Of a stretch of DNA of 24,851 nt, positions 1-5,820 are shown piece after piece; within the stretch, counting starts at the first letter, position 1; the number at the start of each line of letters is the position of its first letter. Both the position numbers and the translations under genes were made by a program. This DNA is from a candidate division TA06 bacterium (GTDB taxonomy: Bacteria; Hydrothermota; DG-26; E44-bin18; JADFOU01): contig JADFOU010000003.1 in NCBI GenBank assembly GCA_022562655.1, forward strand, positions 1 to 24,851. The letters are read 5' to 3'. Under the pieces are notes generated by a model. The model saw only the letters and a program-made list of their open reading frames with translations, was not told the DNA's origin and did no database searches.

Positions 1-240
1 GATGATCTCTGGCACATCCTCCAGAACGCCTGTGAGGGTTGAAAACTCATGATGGACGCCGTCAATTCGGACAGAAGTGACGGCAGTCCCCTGAATGGAA
101 GAGAGAAGGATCCGTCGAAGGCTATTCCCCAGGGTAGCGCCAAAACCCCTCTCCAACGGGGAGATGATGAATTTCCCATAGTCCTCCGTGGAACTCTCTT
201 CTTCCACCCCTTTTGGCATCTGATAAGGCTTGAGTTTCAC
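1..240 (-). CDS. rpoA: RNA polymerase alpha subunit, N-terminal 80 residues (partial)
   Basis: This is the first 80 codons of the alpha subunit, which dimerises to seed RNA polymerase assembly; the rest lies beyond the left edge. I start it at a GTG because a strong GGAGGTG Shine-Dalgarno sequence lies five bases upstream at 246-252. The resulting N-terminus reads MKLKPYQMPKG. It is followed by the family motif FIISPLERGFGATLGNSLRR at about residues 24-43, the segment of the N-terminal domain that mediates dimerisation. The next residues (SVRIDGVHHEFSTLTGVLED, about 56-75) continue the family pattern. It is the last gene of the run, after rpsD, the usual end of the alpha operon. Identification is secure. 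Confidence 0.96.
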   Translation of the reverse strand, partial: MKLKPYQMPKGVEEESSTEDYGKFIISPLERGFGATLGNSLRRILLSSIQGTAVTSVRIDGVHHEFSTLTGVLEDVPEII

Positions 241-245
241 GCTAA

Positions 246-252
246 CACCTCC
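246..252 (-). promoter_or_regulatory. Shine-Dalgarno sequence of rpoA
   Basis: The minus strand reads GGAGGTG five bases before the GTG start of rpoA. It is among the strongest ribosome-binding sites in the window and decides the start, since no ATG fits the alpha N-terminus. It shows that this organism does use Shine-Dalgarno pairing, although many neighbours lack it. Confidence 0.85.
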
Positions 253-330
253 AATGTAAAATGAGTCCGCCTAAAACGGAACTAGTGAAAAAATGGATAA
301 TAAAAACTCACCATTGGACATTTTACATTG
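252..330. repeat. Inverted repeat filling the rpoA-rpsD spacer
   Basis: CAATGTAAAATG at 252-263 is the exact reverse complement of CATTTTACATTG at 319-330. Between the arms lies TCCGCCTAAAACGGA (266-280), a degraded relative of the palindrome TCCGCCTAGGCGGA found in rplO. ATTTTACATTG recurs in the rplB-rpsS spacer at about 11474-11484. The outer arms could fold as a 12-base-pair stem with a long loop. Confidence 0.75.
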
Positions 331-351
331 CCAATTTTGATATGAATCTTT

Positions 352-969
352 CTATTTCGAGTAGAGCTCGACGATCAATTTCTCCTCGACGGGAAGACCG
401 ATGGCATCGCGTGCAGGGAGTTCTAGGACCCTTCCCTTCCATACATTCTTCTCCAAAAGGAGCCAGGAAGGAAGAGTTTTCTCATCTTTCTTCTCACTGG
501 TTGTCTGGATCACTAAGAGACCTTGGCTTTTCTCCCTGACCCCAATGACATCCCCCTTCTCGAGAAGATAGGAGGGAATATTCACCTTTTTCTCATTCAC
601 TAGGAAATGGCCATGATTGACCAATTGGCGAGCCGCTTTTCTGGAAGGGGCAAAGCCCAGGTGATAGACCACATTATCAAGGCGTCTCTCCAAATACTGG
701 AGGAGAATCTCCCCCGTAATTCCGGGTCTCCGTTCGGCTTTTTTAAAATAATTCTTAAATTGCTTCTCCCGAATCCCATAGATCCGCTTCGTTTTTTGTT
801 TCTCTCGAAGTTGCACACTATATCCCGAGGGCTTTCGCCGAAACCGCTTTGGGCGGTCTCCCGGAGGATAGGCTCGTCTGTCAACCGCACACTTCTCTGT
901 ATTGCACCGTTCTCCCTTGAGGAAGAGTTTCACTCCCTCCCGCCGACAGAGCCTACATACAGTACCCAT
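352..969 (-). CDS. rpsD: 30S ribosomal protein S4
   Basis: S4 is a primary 16S rRNA binding protein that nucleates assembly of the 30S body and helps maintain decoding fidelity. The 205-residue product has a zinc-type cysteine set near the N-terminus (C5, C8, C22, C27), followed by KRIYGIREKQFKNYF and the S4 RNA-binding domain around residues 95-155 (RRLDNVVYHLGFAPSRKAAR, VNHGHFLVN). The start is uncertain. Family members usually have about eight residues before the first cysteine, whereas this ATG gives four, and neither this ATG nor an upstream in-frame ATT at 979-981 has a Shine-Dalgarno sequence. The upstream spacer is a periodic array that may have replaced the original leader. It lies in the alpha-operon order rpsM-rpsK-rpsD-rpoA. 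Confidence 0.97.
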   Translation of the reverse strand: MGTVCRLCRREGVKLFLKGERCNTEKCAVDRRAYPPGDRPKRFRRKPSGYSVQLREKQKTKRIYGIREKQFKNYFKKAERRPGITGEILLQYLERRLDNVVYHLGFAPSRKAARQLVNHGHFLVNEKKVNIPSYLLEKGDVIGVREKSQGLLVIQTTSEKKDEKTLPSWLLLEKNVWKGRVLELPARDAIGLPVEEKLIVELYSK

Positions 970-979
970 GACTTTTGTA

Positions 980-1101
980 ATTAGAAAATGGTTGTTAGAA
1001 ATCAGAAATTGGTAATGGATATTCGAAAAGGGAAATCGGATCGTCTGATTTCAAATCTCCGATTTCTATAACGAATTTCCAATTTCCAGTAACTATTATC
1101 C
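980..1101. repeat. Seven-base periodic inverted array between rpsK and rpsD
   Basis: From 980 the sequence divides into 17 consecutive 7-base words, starting ATTAGAA and GTTAGAA-like and ending TCCAATT and TCCAGTA-like. The left half is G/A-rich and the right half is its reverse complement in style. Perfect arm pairs are GAAATTGG (1005-1012) with CCAATTTC (1079-1086), and GAAATCGGA (1032-1040) with TCCGATTTC (1058-1066). The words match the array at 1985-2093. Confidence 0.85.
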
Positions 1102-1107
1102 AGCCTT

Positions 1108-1491
1108 TCACACCCTTCTCCTTTTCGGTGGGCGACAGCCATTGTGGGGAATGGGGGTCACATCCCGAATGACCATTACGATTAAGCCGGCGGCCTGAAG
1201 GGAACGGATCGCTGCTTCCCGTCCGGAACCGGGTCCCTTGACCCAAACCTCTACTTTCTTCATCCCGAGATCCAGAACGCTTCTGGCACACCGTTCTGCT
1301 GCAATCCGAGCAGCGAAGGGAGTGGATTTCCGGGAACCTTTAAATCCGACCTGTCCTGAGCTCGACCATGCGACTACATTCCCTTTCATATCGGTGATCG
1401 TAATAATGGTATTGTTGAAGCTAGCGTAAATATGGGCGATCCCCATCTGCTCGATCACCTTTCCCCTTTTTCGTCCTTTTTCTTTTGCCAT
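1108..1491 (-). CDS. rpsK: 30S ribosomal protein S11
   Basis: S11 binds 16S rRNA in the platform of the small subunit, next to the mRNA exit region. The 127-residue product is of normal length. It carries the family core GIAHIYASFNNTIITITDMKGN (about residues 18-39), a GFKGSRKSTPFAARIAAE segment, VWVKGPGSGREAAIRSLQ, and the C-terminal DVTPIPHNGCRPPKRRRV tail. I chose the ATG at 1491 because it gives the usual MAKEKG start; a TTG lies one codon upstream. No Shine-Dalgarno sequence precedes it, and the leader is the end of a 7-base array. The gene sits between rpsM and rpsD, as in most bacterial alpha operons. Confidence 0.98.
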   Translation of the reverse strand: MAKEKGRKRGKVIEQMGIAHIYASFNNTIITITDMKGNVVAWSSSGQVGFKGSRKSTPFAARIAAERCARSVLDLGMKKVEVWVKGPGSGREAAIRSLQAAGLIVMVIRDVTPIPHNGCRPPKRRRV

Positions 1492-1496
1492 CAAAA

Positions 1497-1561
1497 TTCA
1501 GACTTTTGACTTTAGACATTGGACTTTAGACTTCAATCCGGAGTCTAGAGTTTATCGTCTG
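1497..1561. repeat. Seven-base periodic array (TTTAGAC family), rpsM-rpsK spacer
   Basis: Nine contiguous 7-base words fill the spacer. The first arm has variants of TTTAGAC (TTCAGAC, TTTTGAC, ATTGGAC). The second has words ending in AGTC or CGTC. The element is bounded by CAGAC (1499-1503) and its complement GTCTG (1557-1561). Unit order in the first arm closely follows the copies at 7231 and 12324. Confidence 0.9.
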
Positions 1562-1566
1562 CCTTT

Positions 1567-1956
1567 TTATTTTTTCAGCATTGTTTTCTTCTTGAGTGCG
1601 ATTGCTGAGCCTTTTTTAGGCCCTTTACGTGTTCTGGCATTGGTATGGGTTCTTTGGCCCCGGACAGGAAGACCTTTCCGATGCCGGATTCCTCGATAGC
1701 AACCGATCTCTACAAGACGTTTGATATTCGCCGAGATCTCCGCCCGGAGGGCTCCTTCAACCTTGAATTGCGACTCAATCACTTGACGGATCTTTGTCAC
1801 ATCTGTCTCCGTCAGGTCTTTTACCCTTCGGTCAGGATCGACACCCGTCTCAGAAAGGATTTTTTGGGATCGGAAAAGACCGATCCCAAAGATATAGGGA
1901 AGACCCGCCTCCACTCTCTTCTCTCTTGGCAAATCCACTCCTGCAATACGTGCCAT
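1567..1956 (-). CDS. rpsM: 30S ribosomal protein S13
   Basis: S13 lies in the head of the small subunit and contacts the P-site tRNA and the large-subunit bridge. The 129-residue product has the helix-two-turns-helix N-terminal domain (MARIAGVDLPREKRVEAGL, IFGIG near residues 22-27) and the universally conserved tail GCYRGIRHRKGLPVRGQRTHTNARTRKG at about 85-112. The start has a clear GAGGAG Shine-Dalgarno five bases upstream. It heads the alpha-operon ribosomal genes after rpmJ. Length and motifs are ordinary. Confidence 0.98.
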   Translation of the reverse strand: MARIAGVDLPREKRVEAGLPYIFGIGLFRSQKILSETGVDPDRRVKDLTETDVTKIRQVIESQFKVEGALRAEISANIKRLVEIGCYRGIRHRKGLPVRGQRTHTNARTRKGPKKGSAIALKKKTMLKK

Positions 1957-1961
1957 TTTGA

Positions 1962-1967
1962 CTCCTC
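1962..1967 (-). promoter_or_regulatory. Shine-Dalgarno sequence of rpsM
   Basis: GAGGAG on the minus strand lies five bases upstream of the rpsM ATG. It is preserved because the array in this spacer stops at about 1985 and leaves some 18 bases of ordinary leader. Confidence 0.8.
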
Positions 1968-1984
1968 GAAATGAGATATTCGTT

Positions 1985-2093
1985 ATTAGAAATTGGAAAT
2001 TAGTAATGGAAACTGGATAATGGAAAATGGACTAAACAATTTCTAATTTCGAATTTCTATTACTATTTTCAAATTTCCAGTAACCAATTTCAA
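1985..2093. repeat. Seven-base inverted array, rpmJ-rpsM spacer
   Basis: Seven words in phase occupy 1985-2033 (variants of ATTAGAA, ATTGGAA and ATGGAAA). A four-base AAAC turn follows at 2034-2037. Eight words in phase occupy 2038-2093 (variants of AATTTCT, ATTTCCA and GTAACCA). The second half is the reverse complement in style of the first, so the spacer can form a long imperfect hairpin with a short loop. Confidence 0.92.
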
Positions 2094-2099
2094 AAATCC

Positions 2100-2213
2100 T
2101 CATCCCTGTCGTTGTTTGTGTTTTGGGTTTTTACAGATCACACGCACTACCCCTTTCCGCTTCACAATCTTACAATGGACGCAGATCTTTTTGACCGATG
2201 CTCGAACTTTCAT
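2100..2213 (-). CDS. rpmJ: 50S ribosomal protein L36 (zinc type)
   Basis: L36 is a small zinc protein of the large subunit. The 37-codon frame reads MKVRASVKKIC followed by VHCKIVKRKG, VRVICKNPKHKQRQG. The zinc ligands are C11, C14, C27 and H33, the complete family set, so this is the zinc-dependent form. It is short enough to be missed by automatic gene finders, but length and sequence match the family throughout. It lies between infA and rpsM, its usual place. The leader has no convincing Shine-Dalgarno sequence. A short hairpin lies just upstream at 2227-2264. Confidence 0.97.
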   Translation of the reverse strand: MKVRASVKKICVHCKIVKRKGVVRVICKNPKHKQRQG

Positions 2214-2226
2214 GATAAATCCATGC

Positions 2227-2264
2227 TTCGTGTTTCGTGGCTCGTGACTCAAATCACGAGTCAC
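2227..2264. repeat. Short seven-base array and hairpin, infA-rpmJ spacer
   Basis: Words TTCGTGT, TTCGTGG and CTCGTGA follow one another every 7 bases and then turn into their complement (CACGAGT). Two overlapping pairings are possible: CTCGTGA (2241-2247) with TCACGAG (2254-2260), and GTGACTC (2244-2250) with GAGTCAC (2258-2264). Confidence 0.8.
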
Positions 2265-2267
2265 CCA

Positions 2268-2486
2268 TTACCGAAATCGATAGACGATCCTACCTCGGGT
2301 CAGGTCATAGGGAGAGAGTTCTACTGTTACTCTATCCCCCGGCAGAATACGAATGTAATGCATCCGCATCCTTCCAGATATGTGGGCTAAGACCAGATGC
2401 CCCTTTTCGAGCTCAACCCTGAACATCGCATTTGGCAGGGCTTCACGAACAGTTCCTTCTACCTGAATCCCCTTTCTCTTTGCCAT
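2268..2486 (-). CDS. infA: Translation initiation factor IF-1
   Basis: IF-1 binds the A site of the 30S subunit during initiation and assists IF-2 and IF-3. The 72-residue product has the family length and its OB-fold sequence: EGTVREALPNAMFRVEL, HLVLAHISGRMRMHYIRILPGDRVTVELSPYDLTRGRIVYR. The start lies inside adk, overlapping it by 44 bases in another frame. A GGAGG Shine-Dalgarno sequence within adk, three bases upstream, supports the chosen ATG and suggests coupled translation. The map gene that usually sits between adk and infA is absent. Confidence 0.98.
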   Translation of the reverse strand: MAKRKGIQVEGTVREALPNAMFRVELEKGHLVLAHISGRMRMHYIRILPGDRVTVELSPYDLTRGRIVYRFR

Positions 2487-3144
2487 ACCCCTCCAGTATT
2501 TTCTGGATCACCCTTTCCATCCGCTCCTCCACTTCACGGATACCCCCTTCCCCTTCCATAGGATAGAGGAGGTTTTTCCTCCTGTAGTACTCTTCCAAAG
2601 GTGACGTTTTTTCCTGATAGACTCTCAGACGCCTGATAACGATCTCCTCTCGATCATCTTCTCTTTGGATGAGGGATCCTCCGCAACGGTCACACTTCCC
2701 CTCTTCTCGGGACGGGGAAGTGGCAAGATTGAAAGGGGTTCCGCAACGGCTACAGATCCTCCTATGAGAGAGGCGACGGATGAGGGTTTCTTCTCCCACC
2801 TTCAAGGAAAGGACACCCGAAAGCCCGATTCGGGCTTCTTTGAGGATCTCCTCCAACCCCTCCCCTTGAGGAAGAGTTCTCGGAAACCCATCCAGAAGAA
2901 AACCATTCTTCAATTTCCCTAGCCGCTTTTTGATGAGTTCCAACATGAGGGGATCCGGAACGAGAATTCCTTTTCTCACGTACTCCTTTGCCTTCTTACC
3001 GAGATCGGTCTCCTCTTTGATCCCCTCTCTCAAGAGTTCTCCTGTGGAGATCCGATAAATTCCATATCGTTTGGAAACTCTCTCTGCTTGAGTCCCTTTC
3101 CCCGCACCTGAAGGACCCAGAATAACCAAGTTTAAAATTTTCAA
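2443..3144 (-). CDS. adk: Adenylate kinase, zinc-type
   Basis: The enzyme interconverts ATP plus AMP with two ADP in the cytoplasm. The 233-residue product has the P-loop GPSGAGKGT (residues 10-18), DGFPRT (85-90), and a LID domain with four zinc cysteines (C131, C134, C151, C154), typical of many non-enteric bacteria. The best start is a TTG, which gives MKILNLVILGPSGAGKG; no ATG is available and there is no Shine-Dalgarno sequence, since a hairpin abuts the gene. The last 14 residues overlap the start of infA and form an unusual basic tail. The neighbours secY and infA are standard. Adenylate kinase often lies here in spc operons. Confidence 0.96.
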   Translation of the reverse strand: MKILNLVILGPSGAGKGTQAERVSKRYGIYRISTGELLREGIKEETDLGKKAKEYVRKGILVPDPLMLELIKKRLGKLKNGFLLDGFPRTLPQGEGLEEILKEARIGLSGVLSLKVGEETLIRRLSHRRICSRCGTPFNLATSPSREEGKCDRCGGSLIQREDDREEIVIRRLRVYQEKTSPLEEYYRRKNLLYPMEGEGGIREVEERMERVIQKILEGYGKEKGDSGRRNCS

Positions 3145-3147
3145 TGC

Positions 3148-3175
3148 AAAATTAGCAATTTAAAATGCTAATTTT
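3148..3175. repeat. Perfect 10-bp hairpin between secY and adk
   Basis: AAAATTAGCA (3148-3157) and TGCTAATTTT (3166-3175) are exact reverse complements around an eight-base loop. The same arm, one base longer, forms the hairpin at 11435-11471 in the rplB-rpsS spacer. There is no GC-rich stem and U-tract, so it is not a classical terminator. Confidence 0.85.
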
Positions 3176-3187
3176 AAAATGAATCCT

Positions 3188-4507
3188 TTATCTTCTCCCC
3201 CGCACCCTCCCTTTTTTGAGAAATCCTTCATAGTGACGCATCATGAGGTGGGCTTCGATCTGCTGTACCGTATCCAGGGCAACCCCAACCAGAATGATGA
3301 GAGCGGTTCCACCGAAGAAGAAGGAGATACCGGGTAATTTCAGAAGATAAAAAGGGAGGATGGCGATGAAAGCAAAGAAAACGGCTCCGGGTAGGGTGAT
3401 CCGGGTCATGATTTTGTCAATATACTCGGAGGTCTTCTGCCCCGGTCGGATCCCGGGGATGAAACCCCCATATTTCTTCATATTACCCGCCATATCCACC
3501 GGGTTGATCACAATGGCGGTATAGAAATAGGCAAAGCCCACAATCAAGGTGCCGTAGAGGGTGGTGTAAAGCCAAGATCCGGGTTGCAAGTAGGCGTTAA
3601 TGGTGTCTACCCAATCATACTTTGCAAAATACTGGGTAAAGGTTGTTGGAAGCATAATGACGGACTGAGCGAAGATGATGGGAATTACGCCGGAAGTGTT
3701 CATACTGAGAGGGAGGTGGGTGGATTGCCCTCCGTAGATCCGCCTCCCGATGACCCGTTTGGCATACTGAACGGGAATCCTCCTCTGTGCCTGCGTGATG
3801 AGAACGACAGCAGCGATTACGCCAAGCATCACGGCAATAGAAAAGAGAAAGATCATGGGGCTCAACACACCACTCGTGAGGCTTCGAATCGTATTGAGCC
3901 AATATGTAGGGAAGATCTCCAAAACTCCTACGAAGATGATGAGTGATATTCCATTTCCAATCCCCTTCTCGGTAATCTGCTCCCCCAGCCACATCACAAA
4001 GACGGTACCGCAGGTGAGGGTGAGGACAGTGAGGCAGCGGAAATAAAGACCGGGAAAGGGAACGACGATCTCCCCCTGGGCCCCACGCAGTCCTTCAAGA
4101 AAAATGCTGATCCCCAGACCCTGAATGGAGGCTAAACCCACTGTGGCGTACCGGGTGTATTGCGTTATTTTTCTCCGTCCCTCCTCTCCTTCCTTCTGGA
4201 GTTTCTCCAGGAAGGGGATAACGGCGGTGAGTAACTGAAAAATGATGGAGGCACTAATATAGGGCATAATTCCCAGGGCAAAGATGGTTGCCCGCTGGAG
4301 ATTTCCTCCTACGAAGAGGTCAAAGAGTCCGAAGAGGGTTCCCTGGCTCTGGGCGAAGAAAGACCCCAAGGCTTTGGCATCAATCCCCGGGGAGGGAATA
4401 TGTCCCCCGATCCGATAGACCACAAAGATCATCAGGGTAAAAAGGATCTTCTTTCTGAGATCCGGGATCTTAAAGACATTCTGTAAAGTCTCAAGAAGCC
4501 TCTTCAT
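3188..4507 (-). CDS. secY: Protein translocase subunit SecY
   Basis: SecY forms the membrane channel through which unfolded proteins leave the cytoplasm, working with SecE, SecG and SecA. The 439-residue protein shows about ten hydrophobic segments, the first at residues 21-38 (LFTLMIFVVYRIGGHIPSPG). Characteristic motifs include the plug region around 60-70, TEKGIGNGISLIIFVG (179-194), QRRIPVQYAKR (241-251), SGVIPIIFA (272-280), and GGFIPGIRPGQKTSEY (347-362). The C-terminal tail is basic (KKGRVRGRR). It follows rplO and precedes adk, the standard spc order. The start ATG has no clear Shine-Dalgarno sequence. Confidence 0.98.
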   Translation of the reverse strand: MKRLLETLQNVFKIPDLRKKILFTLMIFVVYRIGGHIPSPGIDAKALGSFFAQSQGTLFGLFDLFVGGNLQRATIFALGIMPYISASIIFQLLTAVIPFLEKLQKEGEEGRRKITQYTRYATVGLASIQGLGISIFLEGLRGAQGEIVVPFPGLYFRCLTVLTLTCGTVFVMWLGEQITEKGIGNGISLIIFVGVLEIFPTYWLNTIRSLTSGVLSPMIFLFSIAVMLGVIAAVVLITQAQRRIPVQYAKRVIGRRIYGGQSTHLPLSMNTSGVIPIIFAQSVIMLPTTFTQYFAKYDWVDTINAYLQPGSWLYTTLYGTLIVGFAYFYTAIVINPVDMAGNMKKYGGFIPGIRPGQKTSEYIDKIMTRITLPGAVFFAFIAILPFYLLKLPGISFFFGGTALIILVGVALDTVQQIEAHLMMRHYEGFLKKGRVRGRR

Positions 4508-4533
4508 CAGGATATTAGAAGTAGGTTATAGAA

Positions 4534-4552
4534 ACCTGTCCTGCCGACAGGT
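4534..4552. repeat. GC-rich hairpin in the rplO-secY spacer
   Basis: ACCTGTC (4534-4540) and GACAGGT (4546-4552) pair perfectly around the loop CTGCC. It lies in the 79-base gap between rplO and secY. No run of T follows on the transcribed strand, so termination before secY is unlikely. Confidence 0.75.
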
Positions 4553-4586
4553 AGGATCGGAAATTTGTTTCATTCACAATCCATTT

Positions 4587-5060
4587 TCAATTTTGTCCGC
4601 CTAGGCGGATTATTTTCGCATTTTTGATTGTCTGTACTTTCCCTCCTTTTGCCTCGATCTTTTCCCGGGCAGATCGGGAGAAGGAATGGGCAAGGACAGT
4701 GAGGGGATTCGAGATCTCCCCCTCCCCTAAGATCTTAACGGGTTTCTTCCCCTTGATCAACCCTTCTTCCTTCAGAACCTGGGGGTTCACCTCAGCATTG
4801 GGTGGAAACTTTTGGAGAGATCTTAAATTCAGAATCTGATATTCGATTCGGAAGGGATTCCTAAATCCCCGTTTTGGGATTCTCCGCATAAGGGGCATCT
4901 GCCCTCCCTCAAATCCAGGACGGACAGACCATCCGGATCTCGACTTCTGCCCCTTCGTCCCTCGAGTGGCGGTCTTTCCGTGTCCAGATCCAATTCCACG
5001 ACCAATCCGCTTCCGTTTCTTTATTGCCCCTCTGGCGGGCTTCAAACTGGAGAGATCCAT
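4587..5060 (-). CDS. rplO: 50S ribosomal protein L15 with palindrome-coded C-terminus
   Basis: L15 is a late-assembling large-subunit protein that binds 23S rRNA. The 157-residue product begins MDLSSLKPARGA, followed by the glycine/basic-rich N-terminal half (GRGIGSGHGKTATRGTKGQKSRSG) and RIPKRGFRNPF. I start it at the ATG that overlaps the rpmD stop (TGATG), with GGTGGAG upstream; a TTG one codon earlier is less likely. The family normally ends soon after the motif EAKGGKV. Here about a dozen extra residues follow, and the last of them (IIRLGGQ) are encoded by the perfect 14-bp palindrome TCCGCCTAGGCGGA. The repeat therefore appears to have changed the C-terminus. Confidence 0.97.
   Translation of the reverse strand: MDLSSLKPARGAIKKRKRIGRGIGSGHGKTATRGTKGQKSRSGWSVRPGFEGGQMPLMRRIPKRGFRNPFRIEYQILNLRSLQKFPPNAEVNPQVLKEEGLIKGKKPVKILGEGEISNPLTVLAHSFSRSAREKIEAKGGKVQTIKNAKIIRLGGQN
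4596..4609. repeat. Perfect 14-bp palindrome inside the 3' end of rplO
   Basis: TCCGCCTAGGCGGA is its own reverse complement. It lies within the last codons of L15 (residues about 151-155). Related sequences occur in rplX (8117-8131), in the rpoA-rpsD spacer (266-280), and less exactly in rpoC (22366-22380). Confidence 0.85.
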
Positions 5061-5242
5061 CAAAGCTTCTCCACCTTTAGTAGATGCTCCACTTTCCGAA
5101 CCATCCCCCGAATTGACGGATTATCCTCGTGAATAACCGATTGATGAAGCCGGTGAATTCCTAAGGCACGTACCGTTGCCTTCTGGTCATATTTTCGCCC
5201 AATGGCGCTTCGAATCTGGGTGATCTTCAACTTATTTCCCAT
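5060..5242 (-). CDS. rpmD: 50S ribosomal protein L30
   Basis: L30 is a small large-subunit protein, present in most bacteria but missing from some reduced lineages such as many candidate-phyla-radiation members, so its presence argues against those. The 60-residue product begins MGNKLKITQIRSAIGR, then ATVRALGIHRLHQSVIHEDNPSIRGMVRKVEHLLKV, matching the family end to end. The ATG at 5242 gives the usual length; an upstream TTG at 5257 would add five residues. Neither has a Shine-Dalgarno sequence. The stop overlaps the rplO start by one base, indicating coupled translation. Confidence 0.95.
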   Translation of the reverse strand: MGNKLKITQIRSAIGRKYDQKATVRALGIHRLHQSVIHEDNPSIRGMVRKVEHLLKVEKL

Positions 5243-5300
5243 TTCTGTTTCGGTCAAATGGTGAGGTATAACTTATTATACAGTCCATTGATCCATACGA

Positions 5301-5792
5301 TTAAATTACAGTTCGTCGAAGTTCAATGGCTTTTCGAAGTTCTTTCATCTGTAAGAGCCCTTTCATTGTTGCCCTGACGAGGTTGTTGATGGTATTGGAG
5401 CCGAGAGATTTTGTGAGTACATCTTTGACACCTGCAAGTTCGAGGACTGCTCGAACGGGTTCACAGGCGATCACTCCTGTTCCGGGAGAGGCAGGTTTCA
5501 TAAAAATCAAAGAAGCCCCCCATTTGGAGCGGACCTCATAGGGGATGGTTCTTCCGTTTAGTTCTATCCGAACGATCTCCTTTCGAGCACACTCTGTTCC
5601 CTTCCTTACTGCATCAGCCACCTCATTGGCTTTTCCCAACCCCACACCCACATGCCGTACACCATCTCCTACAACAACAACCGCCGAGAAGTGGAGGCGT
5701 TTCCCCCCCTTCTTGACTTTAGAGACTCGGTTGATCTGTACAACCCGCTCAGTCAATTCCAATGCGCTCAAGTCAACTTTTTCCATAATCAT
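5301..5792 (-). CDS. rpsE: 30S ribosomal protein S5
   Basis: S5 lies at the mRNA entry side of the small subunit and takes part in translational accuracy. The 163-residue product has the N-terminal double-stranded-RNA-binding-like domain (VVQINRVSKVKKGGKRLHFSAVVVVGDG at about 17-44, then VGVGLGKANEVADAVRKG) and the C-terminal domain with GVIACEPVRAVLELAGVKDVLTKSLGS and NNLVRATMKGL. The start MIMEKVDLS is preceded by TGGAG about ten bases upstream. The order rplR-rpsE-rpmD is standard. Nothing about it is odd. Confidence 0.98.
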   Translation of the reverse strand: MIMEKVDLSALELTERVVQINRVSKVKKGGKRLHFSAVVVVGDGVRHVGVGLGKANEVADAVRKGTECARKEIVRIELNGRTIPYEVRSKWGASLIFMKPASPGTGVIACEPVRAVLELAGVKDVLTKSLGSNTINNLVRATMKGLLQMKELRKAIELRRTVI

Positions 5793-5820
5793 TAGAAAAG
5801 CTCCAAAGGTAAGTTGAAGT

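Noticed and set aside
1985..2093. CRISPR array
   Set aside because: Units are 7 bases and adjoining, with no long repeats, no unique spacers and no cas genes.
3148..3175. Rho-independent terminator between secY and adk
   Set aside because: The stem is A/T-rich and no clear U-tract follows on the transcribed strand; the operon continues.
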